From Garcia nutans (lineage: Eukaryota; Streptophyta; Magnoliopsida; Malpighiales; Euphorbiaceae), in the NCBI GenBank assembly GCA_947685225.1, contig CANTUV010000031.1, forward strand, positions 71,529,001 to 71,593,000: a DNA stretch of 64,000 nucleotides, written 5' to 3'. The stretch's first letter is position 1. Each line of letters opens with the position of its first letter. A program made the translations under genes and the position numbers. This document shows positions 50,765 to 60,669 of the stretch, piece after piece. The notes beneath the pieces are model-generated. The model made no database searches and was not told the origin of the DNA. It saw only the letters and a program-made list of their open reading frames with translations.

Positions 50765-50890
50765 ATGTGGAATGGAGCTTTCTCAAGTCACCAAACCTTT
50801 GGATGGAGCTTTCTCAAGTCACCAACCCTTCAATTGATTGTGCCTTTGGAAGATGGAATGGAGCTTTCTCAAGTCACCAATCCCTTCAAT
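50765..50890. repeat. Short direct repeat in copy A
   Basis: The phrase TGGAGCTTTCTCAAGTCACC occurs three times, near 50,773, 50,805 and 50,859, in steps of about 32 and 54 bases. Copy B holds a single example at 33,888. Confidence 0.75.
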
Positions 50891-51267
50891 GAAGCTTCTT
50901 CAACCTTTAAGAGCTTGTTAACCCAATTTATCCCAAAGAATCTCAAAGAACTTGTCAATGGAAGATGGAGAAGGTGGAGAGAATGGAAATGGAGGTGAAG
51001 ATGAGGGGATAAGGGAGAGTGTCACTCTCTCCCTCTCCCAAACGTGTAGCAGAAATTGTTCCAAGAAAAACCCAAGAACAAGAACTCCCTCCAATTTCCC
51101 TCTTCTTCTCCTTTTAATTCATTCAAAAATACTCAACCCATGCCTTCCAACTCACACCATTTCACTTTGTTCCCCACTTTTTATTTGTTTAATATTTCTT
51201 TGGCAAGCACAAGGCCTTGTTCCCCACTTTTTCCCCCACTTCGTGCAAAAGAAATCAAATATATTCA

Positions 51268-51765
51268 GTGTGACACGGCCAAGCCAAGAGTGGCTTGGCC
51301 GTGTCTCTTGTTTTCCTTTGGGACACGGCCAAGCCATCTGGCCGTGTCCTTCACTGCTTTCTTTCTTTCTTCTTTCTTTTCTTTCTTTCAATTGGTCTCA
51401 AGGGGTGACACGACCAAGCTTGTGGCCATGTCATGTGACACGGCCACTAGCTTGGCAGTGTCATATGGGTGTGTCCACTTCTGTTTCTTTTCTTTCCTTC
51501 TTTGCTTGCTCCAAGTGACTTTGGTATGAATTGGGATACGGCTAAGCTTGCTGGCCGTGTCATGTGACACAGCCAGTGGCTTGGCCGTGTCATTGAGTGT
51601 GTCTCTCTCTGCTTGCTTCATTTTTGCTCTTTCTTTGTGGTTTCCTTGTTTTGCTCCTTGGATGAGACACAGCTAGTGGCTTGGCCGTGTCTTATGGCCG
51701 TGTCAAGCTCCGCCATCTTCATTCTTTGAGGGACACGGCCAAGCTTGATTTGGCTTGGCCATGTT
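51268..51765. repeat. Hairpin repeat array, GACACGGCCAAG type (copy A)
   Basis: Units at about 51,272, 51,322, 51,407, 51,436, 51,535, 51,565, 51,665 and 51,731. Most pair GACACGGCCAAG with CTTGGCCGTGTC across short loops, some as perfect 12-base stems. Confidence 0.87.
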
Positions 51766-51951
51766 GGTTCATGCTTTTCTTGCACTGTTTTGATCTTCCA
51801 AGGGTGTTTTTGCACCTAAACCTAAAACAAACACTTTAAACACACTTAAAACAAAAATCAATCAAAACATTAACTAAAAGCATATAAAAATCACACTAAA
51901 AACTAGTACAAAAATTATCTAAACAAGGGTCTAATGAGTATTTATTCAACA

Positions 51952-52860
51952 GCAGGCTAGTCCAGAGAAGAAGTTTAATTATGCTAGATCACTTCTACAT
52001 GTGGATGCCTATGAGTAGTGGAAGATGATTTTCCATGGTATAGCTAATTCGCCTGTTTTGACCTATGCTGATTTCTTGAGGAAATTTGAGAAGTATACTT
52101 CGAGAGAGTATAAGGATCCAAAGAAGATGGAGTTCCTAAGTTTAAGGCAGGACATCAGGATAGTGACTGAGTATGAGATTGAGTTTATCAAGTCGAGCTA
52201 GTATACTAGAGGAATTATATCAGATGAGCTTAACAGATGTTGGAGGTTTGAGGAGGGGTTGAGATCCTCTATCATGTGTTTAGTGGCAGGTTCCCGATAT
52301 CATGAATTTTTTCAGTTGGTTGCACCTGCCAGGATTGTAGAGACGACATAGGGACTTGTAGCAGCAGCCAGAGTAGAGGAGAGCAGAGGTAGGAGACTCC
52401 AAGTTGAGGCAGGGTCTTTATCATCGAAGAGAGGCTGAGAGGGATATTCTTAAAGGTTCAGTAGGAGTCAGGGGCAGCTTGGTAAGTCAGTACAACAACA
52501 GAGGCAGAGACCTGCAGCCTCAATGGCTAGTGCTCCAATCCCAGTGACTCAGAGGTCTGCTCCACCTACCTATGTTCATTGTAGTAGGGCACATGGAGGT
52601 GTCTGCTGGAGGACAGGTACACTAAGAGTGTGTTATAGATGTGGATCACCACACCATTTTCTCAGTGATTGTCCAGAGCCACCAAATGATAGGTAGACAG
52701 ATATAGCAGTTTCTAGACCTAGTGTCAGAGGGGGTCATGGTGGCAGAGGTTTTGGTAGAGGTGGTAGATTAGGGTCTAGTCAAAGAGGAGGTTCTACAAC
52801 ATGAAGTAGACCAGAGGATACATGGCCATCACAATGGGTTTATGTGATGCAAATATAACT
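51952..52860 (+). pseudogene. Tekay gag, C-terminal part with zinc knuckle
   Basis: The gag domain resumes as ASPEKKFNYARSLLHVDAYE, then YADFLRKFEKYTSREYKDPK, KMEFLSLRQDIRIVTEYEIE and RWRFEEGLRSS-like text. The nucleocapsid zinc knuckle reads CYRCGSPHHFLSDCP (52,632-52,676), a complete CCHC. A Gly/Arg-rich basic tail (GGHGGRGFGRGGRLG) follows. Stops are TAG and TGA. Confidence 0.85.
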
Positions 52861-54700
52861 GGATGCATCAGCTGTTATAGACGGTACTTTTACTTTTTTT
52901 AGTACTTCAGTTCTTGCATTGATAGACCCTGGATTGACACATTCATACATTAGTTCATCCATATTTCTTATGAGTGATTTGCATTTTGAGTCCCTAGGAT
53001 ATGATGTTTTGGTTACATATCCTTTAGGGCATAATGTTGTAGTTAGCAGGGTGCACCGAGATAGTCCAGTTGTTGTTCAAGATGAGGAGTTTCTAGGTGA
53101 CCTAATTGAGATGCCTTTTAGGGAGTATGATTTGATTCTGGGCATGGATTGGTTATCCAGGCATGGGGTTGTGGTAGACTGTTAGCAAAAATGTGTTACC
53201 CTGAGAACATGTGATGGTAGAGTTGTGATAGTATTTAGTGAGCAGAGACATCTTTCATCCATGTTTTTTTCAGCTGTATCAGCTTGGTGGATGATTCGGA
53301 AGGGATGTAAGGCATATCTTGCTCATGTTATGGATACCAAAGTATTGGGATCCCAATTTGATAGTATATCCACAGTTGCCGAGTTTCTAGATGTTTTTCC
53401 TGATGAGTGGCCAGGGGTACCTCCTGAGAGAGAGGTGGAGTTGGTATTGATTTGTTGTCTCATACCGCTTCCATCTCCATTAACCCTTATAGGATGGCAC
53501 CTATAGAATTAAAGGAGTTAAAGGTGCAGTTGCAAGAGTTACTTGATAAAGGATTTATTCATCCTAGTGTGTCTCCGTAAGGAGCACCTATTTTGTTTGT
53601 GAAGAAGAAGGATGGCACTTTGAGATTATGTATTGATTATAGACAATAGAATAAGGTGACCATCAAGAATAAGTATCCATTACCTCGGATAGACTCTTTG
53701 ATCAATTGAAGGGAGCAACGGTATTCTCTAAGATTGATTTGAGATCAGGATACCATTAGTTGAGAATTAGAGTTGTAGATGTACCCAAGATAGCTTTCCA
53801 TACGAGGTATGGGCATTATGAATTTCTAGTGATGCCCTTTGGATTGATGAATGCACTAGAACATTTATGGATTTGATGAACAGGGTGTTTATACCATACT
53901 TAGATCAGTTTGTGGTGGTTTTCATTGATGATATTCTGATGTATTCATGTAATAAGGAGGATCATATCAGGCATCTATGGATTGTATTGCAGACTTTGAG
54001 AGAGAATCAATTGTAGGTTAAGTTGTCTAAGTTTGAATTTTGGCTCGATCAGGTAACTTTTCTCGATCATGTGGTATCATCAGAGGGTATTAGAGTTGAT
54101 TTGAGTAAAGTCGAGGCTATCTTGAATTGGTGTCCATCGAAGACTGTGACAGAGGTTAGAAGTTTTCTGGGTTTGGTAGGCTATTATCGTCAATTTGTCA
54201 AGGGTTTTTTATGATAGCTACACCACTCACCAGATTACTTCGGAAAGGAGTTAGATTTGTGTAGACAGATCGATGTCAGGCAAGCTTTAAGCAGCTGAGG
54301 GAGATGTTGACTCAGGGTTCTGTTCTTACCCTACCCGTGGAAGGTAAATCTTATGTGATATACAATGATGCTTCACATAGTGGTTTAGGTTGTGTTTTGA
54401 TGTAGGAGGGTAGAGTCATTGCTTATGCGTCTCGACAGTTGAAGACACATGAGCTGAATTACCTGACTCATGATTTGGAGTTAGGAGCCATAGTTTTTGC
54501 ATTGAAGATTTGGCGGCATTACTTGTATACAGAGAAGTGTTTCATTTATACTGATCATAAGAGTTTGAAGTATCTGGGTGTTTAGAGAGATATGAATCTT
54601 CGGTAGAGATGATGGTTAGAGTTGATTAAAGACTATGAATGTTTAATTAATTATCATCCTGGCAAGGCAAATGTTGTTGCTGATGTCTTGAGTCGGAAGT
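52861..54700 (+). pseudogene. Tekay protease, reverse transcriptase and RNase H
   Basis: Protease (52,900-53,185): ALIDPGLTHSYISSSIF, where the D(S/T)G active site has become DPG, and LGMDWLSRHGVVVDC. Reverse transcriptase (53,490-54,215): ELLDKGFIHPSVSP, FVKKKDGTLRLCIDYRQ, KNKYPLPRID, TVFSKIDLRSGYH and MPFGLMNA, then the catalytic FVVVFIDDILMYS at 53,911-53,949, and VRSFLGLVGYYRQFVKGF. RNase H (54,230-54,700): VIYNDASHSGLGCVLM, RVIAYASRQLKTHE, LYTEKCFIYTDHKSLKYL and NYHPGKANVVADVLSRK. Stops lie at former Gln, Trp and Arg codons. Confidence 0.88.
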
Positions 54701-54939
54701 CTTTGGCAGGTTTGACTGCTTATTCACTCTCGTTGCTTGTTGAGTTGAGGGCGTTGTATGCTAGACTTGAGTCTTGTGACGATGGTGCATTGATAGCTCA
54801 ATTGCAATTGAGACCAGTGTTGTTGGATAAGGTTAGGGAAGCCCAGTTGGCAGATGAGAAAATCCAGAAGATTATGTTAGATTGCCAAAAGAAGGAGAGT
54901 CAAAACTTTCATGTAAGAGATGATGGCAGTCTATGGTAT

Positions 54940-56158
54940 TAGAGGAAGCACATAAGATAGTTTATGCTATGTACCCTAGCAATACCAAGATGTATTAAGA
55001 TTTGAAACAGTATTATTGGTGGTCAGGTATGAAGAGGGACATAACAGAATTTGTGTCCTGGTGTCTCACTTGCGAGAGAGTGAAAGCTAAAAACCAAGTT
55101 CCTTCAGGGTTGCTTCAGCCATTGTTAGTACCATAGTGGAAATGGAAGCGAGTGACGATAGATTTTGTGACTGGATTGCCTTTGACCCAGAAGAAGCATG
55201 ATGCAATTTGGGTGATTATTGATCAAATGATGAAGATAGCTCATTTTCTTCCAGTTTGAATGGATTACTCACTTGAGAGGTTGGCTGAGTTGTATGTCAA
55301 TGTGATAGTGAGGTTGTATGGAGTCCCAGTTTCTTTAATGTCAGACCGAGATCCTTAGTTTACATCGAGATTTTGGAGGAGTTTGCAGGATGTATTGGGC
55401 TCTCGATTGCATTTTAGTACTGCTTTCCATCCTCAGACAGATGGATAGTCGGAGATAGTGATACAGATTCTAAAGGATATATTGAGGTGTTGTATCATTG
55501 ATTTCACAGGGAGATGGGATAGATTTTTACCACTAATTGAGTTTGCATGTAACAATAGTCATCAGTTCAGTATTGGGATGGCACCTTATGAGTCCTTGTA
55601 TGGTAGGAGATACAGGACACCTTTGTGTTGAGATAAGGTTAGAGAAGGTAAACTAATTGGTCTTGATTTGATTAAGGAAACAGAAGAGAAAGTGAAATTG
55701 ATTCGGAGTCATCAGAAAGTAGCTTCAGATCAACAGAAATCCTATACAAAATTGAAGAGGAAAGATATAGAGTTCAGTGTGGGAAATAAAGTGTTTCTGA
55801 AGGTGTGGAAAAAGATTTTGAGATTTGGTCGTAAAGGAAAGTTGAGTCCTCGTTTCATAGAACCATATGAGATTCTAGAAAGAGTTGGTCCAGTAGCTTA
55901 CGGGTTGGCTTTGCCGCCTAAGTTAGTCCAGATACATAATGTCTTCCATGTCTCTATGCTTTGAAGGTATAGGTTAGACCCATCTCATATTTTGTCAGTG
56001 GAGTCCATTGAGGTGAGCCTGAATTTGACTTATGAAGAAGAACCAGTGGCGATTTTAGCACAAGAAGTGAAAGAGTTGAGAAATAAGAAAGTACCACTTG
56101 TGAAAGTTTTTTGGAAGAATCATGCCACTGAGGAGGCAACAAGGGAGACTGAGTAGTT
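54940..56158 (+). pseudogene. Tekay integrase and chromodomain
   Basis: Integrase: the HHCC zinc finger reads EEAHKIVYAMYPSNTKMY with the second His lost to Tyr, then YYWWSGMKRDITEFVSWCLT with both Cys kept; the core reads WKRVTIDFVTGLP, VPVSLMSDRDP, FTSRFWRSLQDVLGSRLHFS, STAFHPQTDG and GMAPYESLYGRR. The C-terminal part reads GRKGKLSPRFIEPYEILERV and PKLVQIHNVFHVSML. A chromodomain-like segment follows: SLNLTYEEEPVAILAQEVKE, then NKKVPLVKVFWKNH and EEATRETE (56,018-56,157). The domain order and chromodomain place it with the Tekay/Del chromoviruses. Confidence 0.87.
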
Positions 56159-56226
56159 GATGTGAAGTCAATATCCCTAGTTGTTCCAGAGTTGATAGTA
56201 GGTAATTTCACAGACAAAATTTTCTT

Positions 56227-56237
56227 AAGGGGGAGAA
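56227..56237 (+). promoter_or_regulatory. Polypurine tract of the Tekay element
   Basis: AAGGGGGAGAA stands one base before the 3' LTR start (TGTAACACTCC). It would prime plus-strand synthesis. Confidence 0.88.
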
Positions 56238-56238
56238 T

Positions 56239-58499
56239 TGTAACACTCCTAATTTTTAGAAAATTAAATTAAAATAAATTTAAATTTAAATTGGATAAAT
56301 TAAATGAATGATTTAATTAGAAAATGAAAGGATTTTAAGTGATAAAGTAGAATGCATATTTGAAATAAACATGACATATACATATACCTAAGATAAACAT
56401 CACATCCATATATTGTATAATTAAGTGTATAGTGATTAATATATATATATATATATATATAAGGATGGATGGATTAAAAAGAAAAGATATTTTCTTTTTC
56501 CTTCTTCTTGTTCATTTTTCGTGAGATAGAGAGAGGTGACAAGAGAGTGAGTTCTTCTTATTTACTTTAAGGATTGAAGGGATTTCAAGAATTCAAGTGG
56601 AGTTTTTGAGGATTCTTCATCAATTGGTAAGTTTCTTTATCAATTTTGCAAGTTCTTTGGAATTCTAAAGAAGAACATGATATGTGGATTTTGGGATTGT
56701 ATATTAGAATGTTTTGATAACTTATTTGGGTATGTATGAAGTTGTTGTGAGTAGTTAATAATGATTTTAAGGTTGGATTGAAGAAGTGATTGAATTCAAG
56801 TTGAGTTTGGAAGTGGTTGTGTTGAATGGTTGAGTGTACAAAATGCAAAATTTTGTCTGACATGGCAAGCGACATGACCATGTCATTGGGCATGTCAACG
56901 GTGTTAAGTTTCAACGTTGATGACACGACCAGTAACACGGCCATGTCTCTAAGCGTGTCGTAGCTACTATAAGGCAAAATAATTAACATGGCCATTAACA
57001 CACTCGTGTTGTTAGGCGTGTCAAAGTTTCTATAAGGCAGAATGAATGACACGAGCAGTGACATGCCCATGTCGTTGGACGTGTCAAAGCTTCTGTAAGA
57101 GTGAGTTCATGACACGGTCATTAACACGCCTATGTTGTTGGGCGTGTTACTTAAGGAAATTATCCAAAATAACTCATTTCTTTGTTTTTCATTGGTAATT
57201 CCTAATTTAAATAGTTTGATGTTGATAATGCCTTAGAATGTGATATTAAATGGTTGTTTATGATCACATTTGGCTTAGGCATTGAGAGAGAGTAGTTTAC
57301 CCAACCCTAGTGTTGAAGGGCAACTTGGAAGAACAAGTTGGAGAGAGTTTTAAAGCTTATTTTGAAGTGCTTTCTAAGGTATGTGCAAACTAATGATAAA
57401 TGGAATGTGATTGCATTACATTTGGCCTAACACATTTTGGATGAAAAGTGTGTTAAGCTACTTGATACATAAACATTGTATTGTGACATGCAAATTGTTA
57501 TGTATGCATTATTATACATTATAAAAGGCCATTGTTAATGGCTAGATTGAATAAAATGTGAATTATGTGCAAAATGTGAAAATGAACCAAAGTGTTTGGG
57601 TAATATAATTTCATTATGAAATATCCTATGTTGAAATGAAATGACATTGACATGAATGAGAAAAAAAAGGGAAAATGAGAAAGAAATTGATGATGGAAAA
57701 TGTGAATTAATTGTGTGCCTAATATGTTATTCAATTTTTAAAGTTCTGTATTTGGCGGCATGCCTATAAGGTTATCCTTAATATTTGCCTTCGGGGCTAG
57801 ACACTTGGTGTCACTATGATATGATTTGCCTTCGGGCCTAACTTTTGAGCATTACTTGATTTGCCTTCAAGGGCAGACACATGGTGTCATTATGGACCAA
57901 AACAATAACTCTGATATTTGAAAGATGTATTAGTTGTTTGGGCTCATGCTTATGTATGCGTTTGTGTGAATTTTTATGTGATAAAAGTATATATTTAAAA
58001 GTGGTCTTGAATGCCACATTGTGATATAACATATAAGCATTTTTTATTGACATTATTTTTAAGTTTTGTTATTATCAAAGTTTATACCACTAGGCTTTTG
58101 GCTTAGCGCGATTGTAACTCATCGAGCAGGTGACAAGGGTGATCCGGTAGAGCCGAAGAGTTCTACTAGACCAGGTCAGGTCTAAGCTTGTGTTGGTTGA
58201 GCTTGAAGTGTGTTGCTTCATCAAAATCAGAGCTATTTTGCTAGCATGTATAAATTTTATGTCTTTGGAGTATAAATATATATATTATAAATTATAAAGA
58301 ATGTTTTATATAGTTGAGTAAGATGAGGTTTTATATATTTTGACATGTATACATATATATATATGTATAAATGTTTTAAGAAAATGGGGAATAAGAAATT
58401 TTTTATTAAATTGGGTTGTGATATTTTTATATCATATATGCGTATTTTACATATACTGGGTGTGTGTATTATATATTTATGGGGTATAAGAGTATTACA
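56239..58499 (+). repeat. 3' LTR of the Tekay element
   Basis: It starts TGTAACACTCC and ends AGAGTATTACA. It is co-linear with the LTR at 47,072, including the hairpin array at 56,868-57,150, the ATTCAATTTTTAAAGTTCTG zone (57,729) and a TTCTACTAGACCAGGTCAGG zone near 58,161. A shorter segment near 58,260 lacks a stretch present at 49,095-49,140 in the 5' LTR. Confidence 0.92.
56868..57150. repeat. Hairpin repeat array in the Tekay 3' LTR
   Basis: Five units co-linear with 47,698-47,985, each carrying independent transitions, for example ACGACCAGTAACACGGCC near 56,924. Confidence 0.78.
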
Positions 58500-58504
58500 C
58501 GACA

Positions 58505-59418
58505 TCTCTTTAATTTCCATAATTATTTCCATTACCGATTTGATTTCATATATCCGTTTACCAAATAGCCCAAGTTTTTTCCATTATAACATTGCTAATG
58601 ACTAGGACTGGGCAAATATATTGAAATTGACCAAATCCGCCTGACCCATGCATTATTTTGTGGGTTCGATCAGTCCTAGATGGTCCATCAAGTAAGGGCA
58701 GGTGAGGGTTATTTATTTCATATTAACCTAAATAGGTATATTATATGTCATAAACAAAATTACATCATTTTTTAATACTTAATAAGAACATCTTTATTGC
58801 CATATGGTTCATTACACTTAAATACACCAGCGACCATTTATATTTTCTCTCCCTCAATTCTCACTTTTTCAGTTTCCACCAATTCTTTAGATTTTCTCTT
58901 TCAAAAAATCTACACACCCTTATTTCTATACTTTTATTCAATTCTCCATTGGTTCCTAGCCTTTCTTTGCGAGTTTTCTAAATTTCTTCGTACCTTTTGA
59001 TTTGTTTTTCTGTGAGTTCTCTGAAAACTAGAGAAAATAAAGGATAAATCATTTTGATTTAAGGTATGAAGCAGGCCATCCTTCTCCTTAGAGGTGTAAT
59101 GCAAAAAAGGTCAACAGATATATTAGAACCTATACAAGGTTTTTAATTTTTTTTATCTAAGTGATATTTTAGTTTGCTTTATATAAATGATTTTTGATTA
59201 ATATGAGTTCTGAAGTAGGTTTTTTTATTTATTTTATAAAATAATTTTTTTTATCTTTTTAATATATTGATGATGATTTATGGGTTTGTGTTTATTTTAG
59301 GGTAGACATTGGAGGATTTTAGTTTTAGGGTTATGGTTTAAAACAAAAAATAGGGATTTTATTTTTTAGGCTAAATATGTTTTTATATGTTATAATTTGT
59401 TTGAATATTAACTAGATT
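58505..59418. other. Non-coding DNA between two elements
   Basis: There is no recognisable coding frame. CTAGGACTG (58,602-58,610) and its complement CAGTCCTAG (58,671-58,679) form a 9-bp inverted repeat. A CT-rich stretch at 58,830-58,960 could be a transcript leader, but no gene follows it in the window. Confidence 0.4.
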
Positions 59419-60669
59419 TGTTGGAAAATTAAACTTTATTTTGATCATTGATAATCAAATTTATGTGTATTAATAAGTTCAAACAAGTTTATTTGTGTAG
59501 GTACTAAATTTTTAGACCTCGTGCGACTACCCAACACACTGAGCAACTGCACAAAGGCTAGAGGAAAGAAACTCCTTGAAAGCACAAAAGAAATCATAGT
59601 CTCTGGTGCGGCCAGATCGGACCACAAGCACATTATGCAATCTCTACAAGCTTTCGAGCAACCACACCAATCAATGACCAAAAATCTCAAAACTCATAGA
59701 AGCGATAGCGGCCAGAGTGTGCGGTTGAGCATCAATGCACAAACAATTGATGGACCACTCGTAATTTCATGCAACCGCACAACAAGTAACAAAACTTCCA
59801 CCAAACCACAAAAGAGATAGCGATGAAGTTGTATAATGAGAAACTAAATTTGTACGATTGTACCACTCCAGTAAATTTGAATTTTAGTGCCAAACATGCT
59901 GGAATAATGATAATTAGACACGTGGAAGAAGGATTTCAAATTAAACGATAACAATGCATTGTCTGATCGCACTGATCATTTATGCGATCGGAAGACATGG
60001 CTGGATGGGTAGATTTGATCTGATTAGACACTTAAAGATTACCAATGGAAATAGTCATTGAAGAAATCTTGAATTACGCAATCGCTCCAGATATATGGCG
60101 ACCACACAAAGTGACTTAGACACAATTTAAGTGGAAAATAAGAACCAAACATGTGGAAACCACTTCAAACAGCTAGTTAAAGTCCTAATAGCTATAAATA
60201 CTAGAAGAAACCTCTTATTTGAAAGGAATTGTGATTGTAATAGCTAAGCATAACAACTTTCACTTCTTTACATCAAAATTTCTAAATTGTATTATTTTGA
60301 GTGTTGGGTGTGAGCATTAAACACCATTGTAAGTTTGAGTGTGAGCTTTGAAACACTTAGGTTTTAGAGTGAGCCTGGGAAAACTCTTGTTGGATTGTGA
60401 GGAAGTTACTCATACCTTGTAAAAGTTTGGCGTGAACTTGTGAAAACACCAAGTTAGAGTTGAACTTGTAAAAACTCAAGATTAATGGAACCTTAACAAG
60501 TTGTTAAGGAAGTGAATGTAGGATTGAGGTAATCTAAACCACTATAAACTCCTTGTGTTCAATCTTATGCACTCTACTCATTTCTTGCTTTGTTGATTTT
60601 AAAGTCTATCACTTCTTCAAATCAACCAATTCATCCCCCCCCCCTCTTGGTTGCCATCTTGGGATAATA
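59419..60669 (+). repeat. 5' LTR of the gag-only element
   Basis: It starts TGTTGGAAAATTAAAC and ends TTGGGATAATA (expected GGGACAACA, as in the 3' copy). It contains a 12-base poly-C run at 60,634-60,645 and several GATCGCA/TGCGATC-type inverted motifs, for example near 59,960-59,995. Confidence 0.85.

Larger units (their letters stand above)
49884..51951 (+). mobile_element. TGTTG-family solo LTR, copy A
   Basis: It starts TGTTGCGCTCGAATTAAG and ends TTATTCAACA, giving TGTTG/CAACA inverted ends. The left zone has ACAAAGCGTCACTCGCAAGT, then GTGATCGCCCCAAGGTC and a GTGGTTCGTAGTAGCTTAAT phrase. The middle carries a three-fold ATGGAGCTTTCTCAAGTCACC phrase (50,770-50,885). The right zone is a hairpin array (51,271-51,765) and an A-rich tail. 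It has no coding domain. I could not read a target duplication (AGGGT against GCAGG). Confidence 0.8.
47072..58499 (+). mobile_element. Tekay-type Ty3/gypsy chromovirus, full-length but dead
   Basis: The two LTRs (2,308 and 2,261 bases) enclose primer-binding site, gag, protease, reverse transcriptase, RNase H, integrase and a C-terminal chromodomain in the usual order, with a polypurine tract before the 3' LTR. The five bases outside, CGATA (47,067-47,071) and CGACA (58,500-58,504), match at four of five positions. The first T of the 5' LTR has decayed to A. A TGTTG-family LTR (49,884-51,951) splits gag. Stops in every domain, and an LTR pair that differs at many places, show an old insertion. 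Confidence 0.92.

Noticed and set aside
50952..51529. 188- and 157-codon overlapping frames as proteins
   Set aside because: Both run through the hairpin array of an LTR; the Cys/Trp-rich text (ACACGG translated) is an artefact of the repeat.
49884..51951. Target duplication for TGTTG-family copy A
   Set aside because: AGGGT and GCAGG do not match, so I report the ends from the family TGTTG/CAACA pattern only.
47072..58499. Tekay element as an active transposon
   Set aside because: Many in-frame stops, a DPG protease site, a lost zinc-finger His and an LTR inserted in gag rule out activity.
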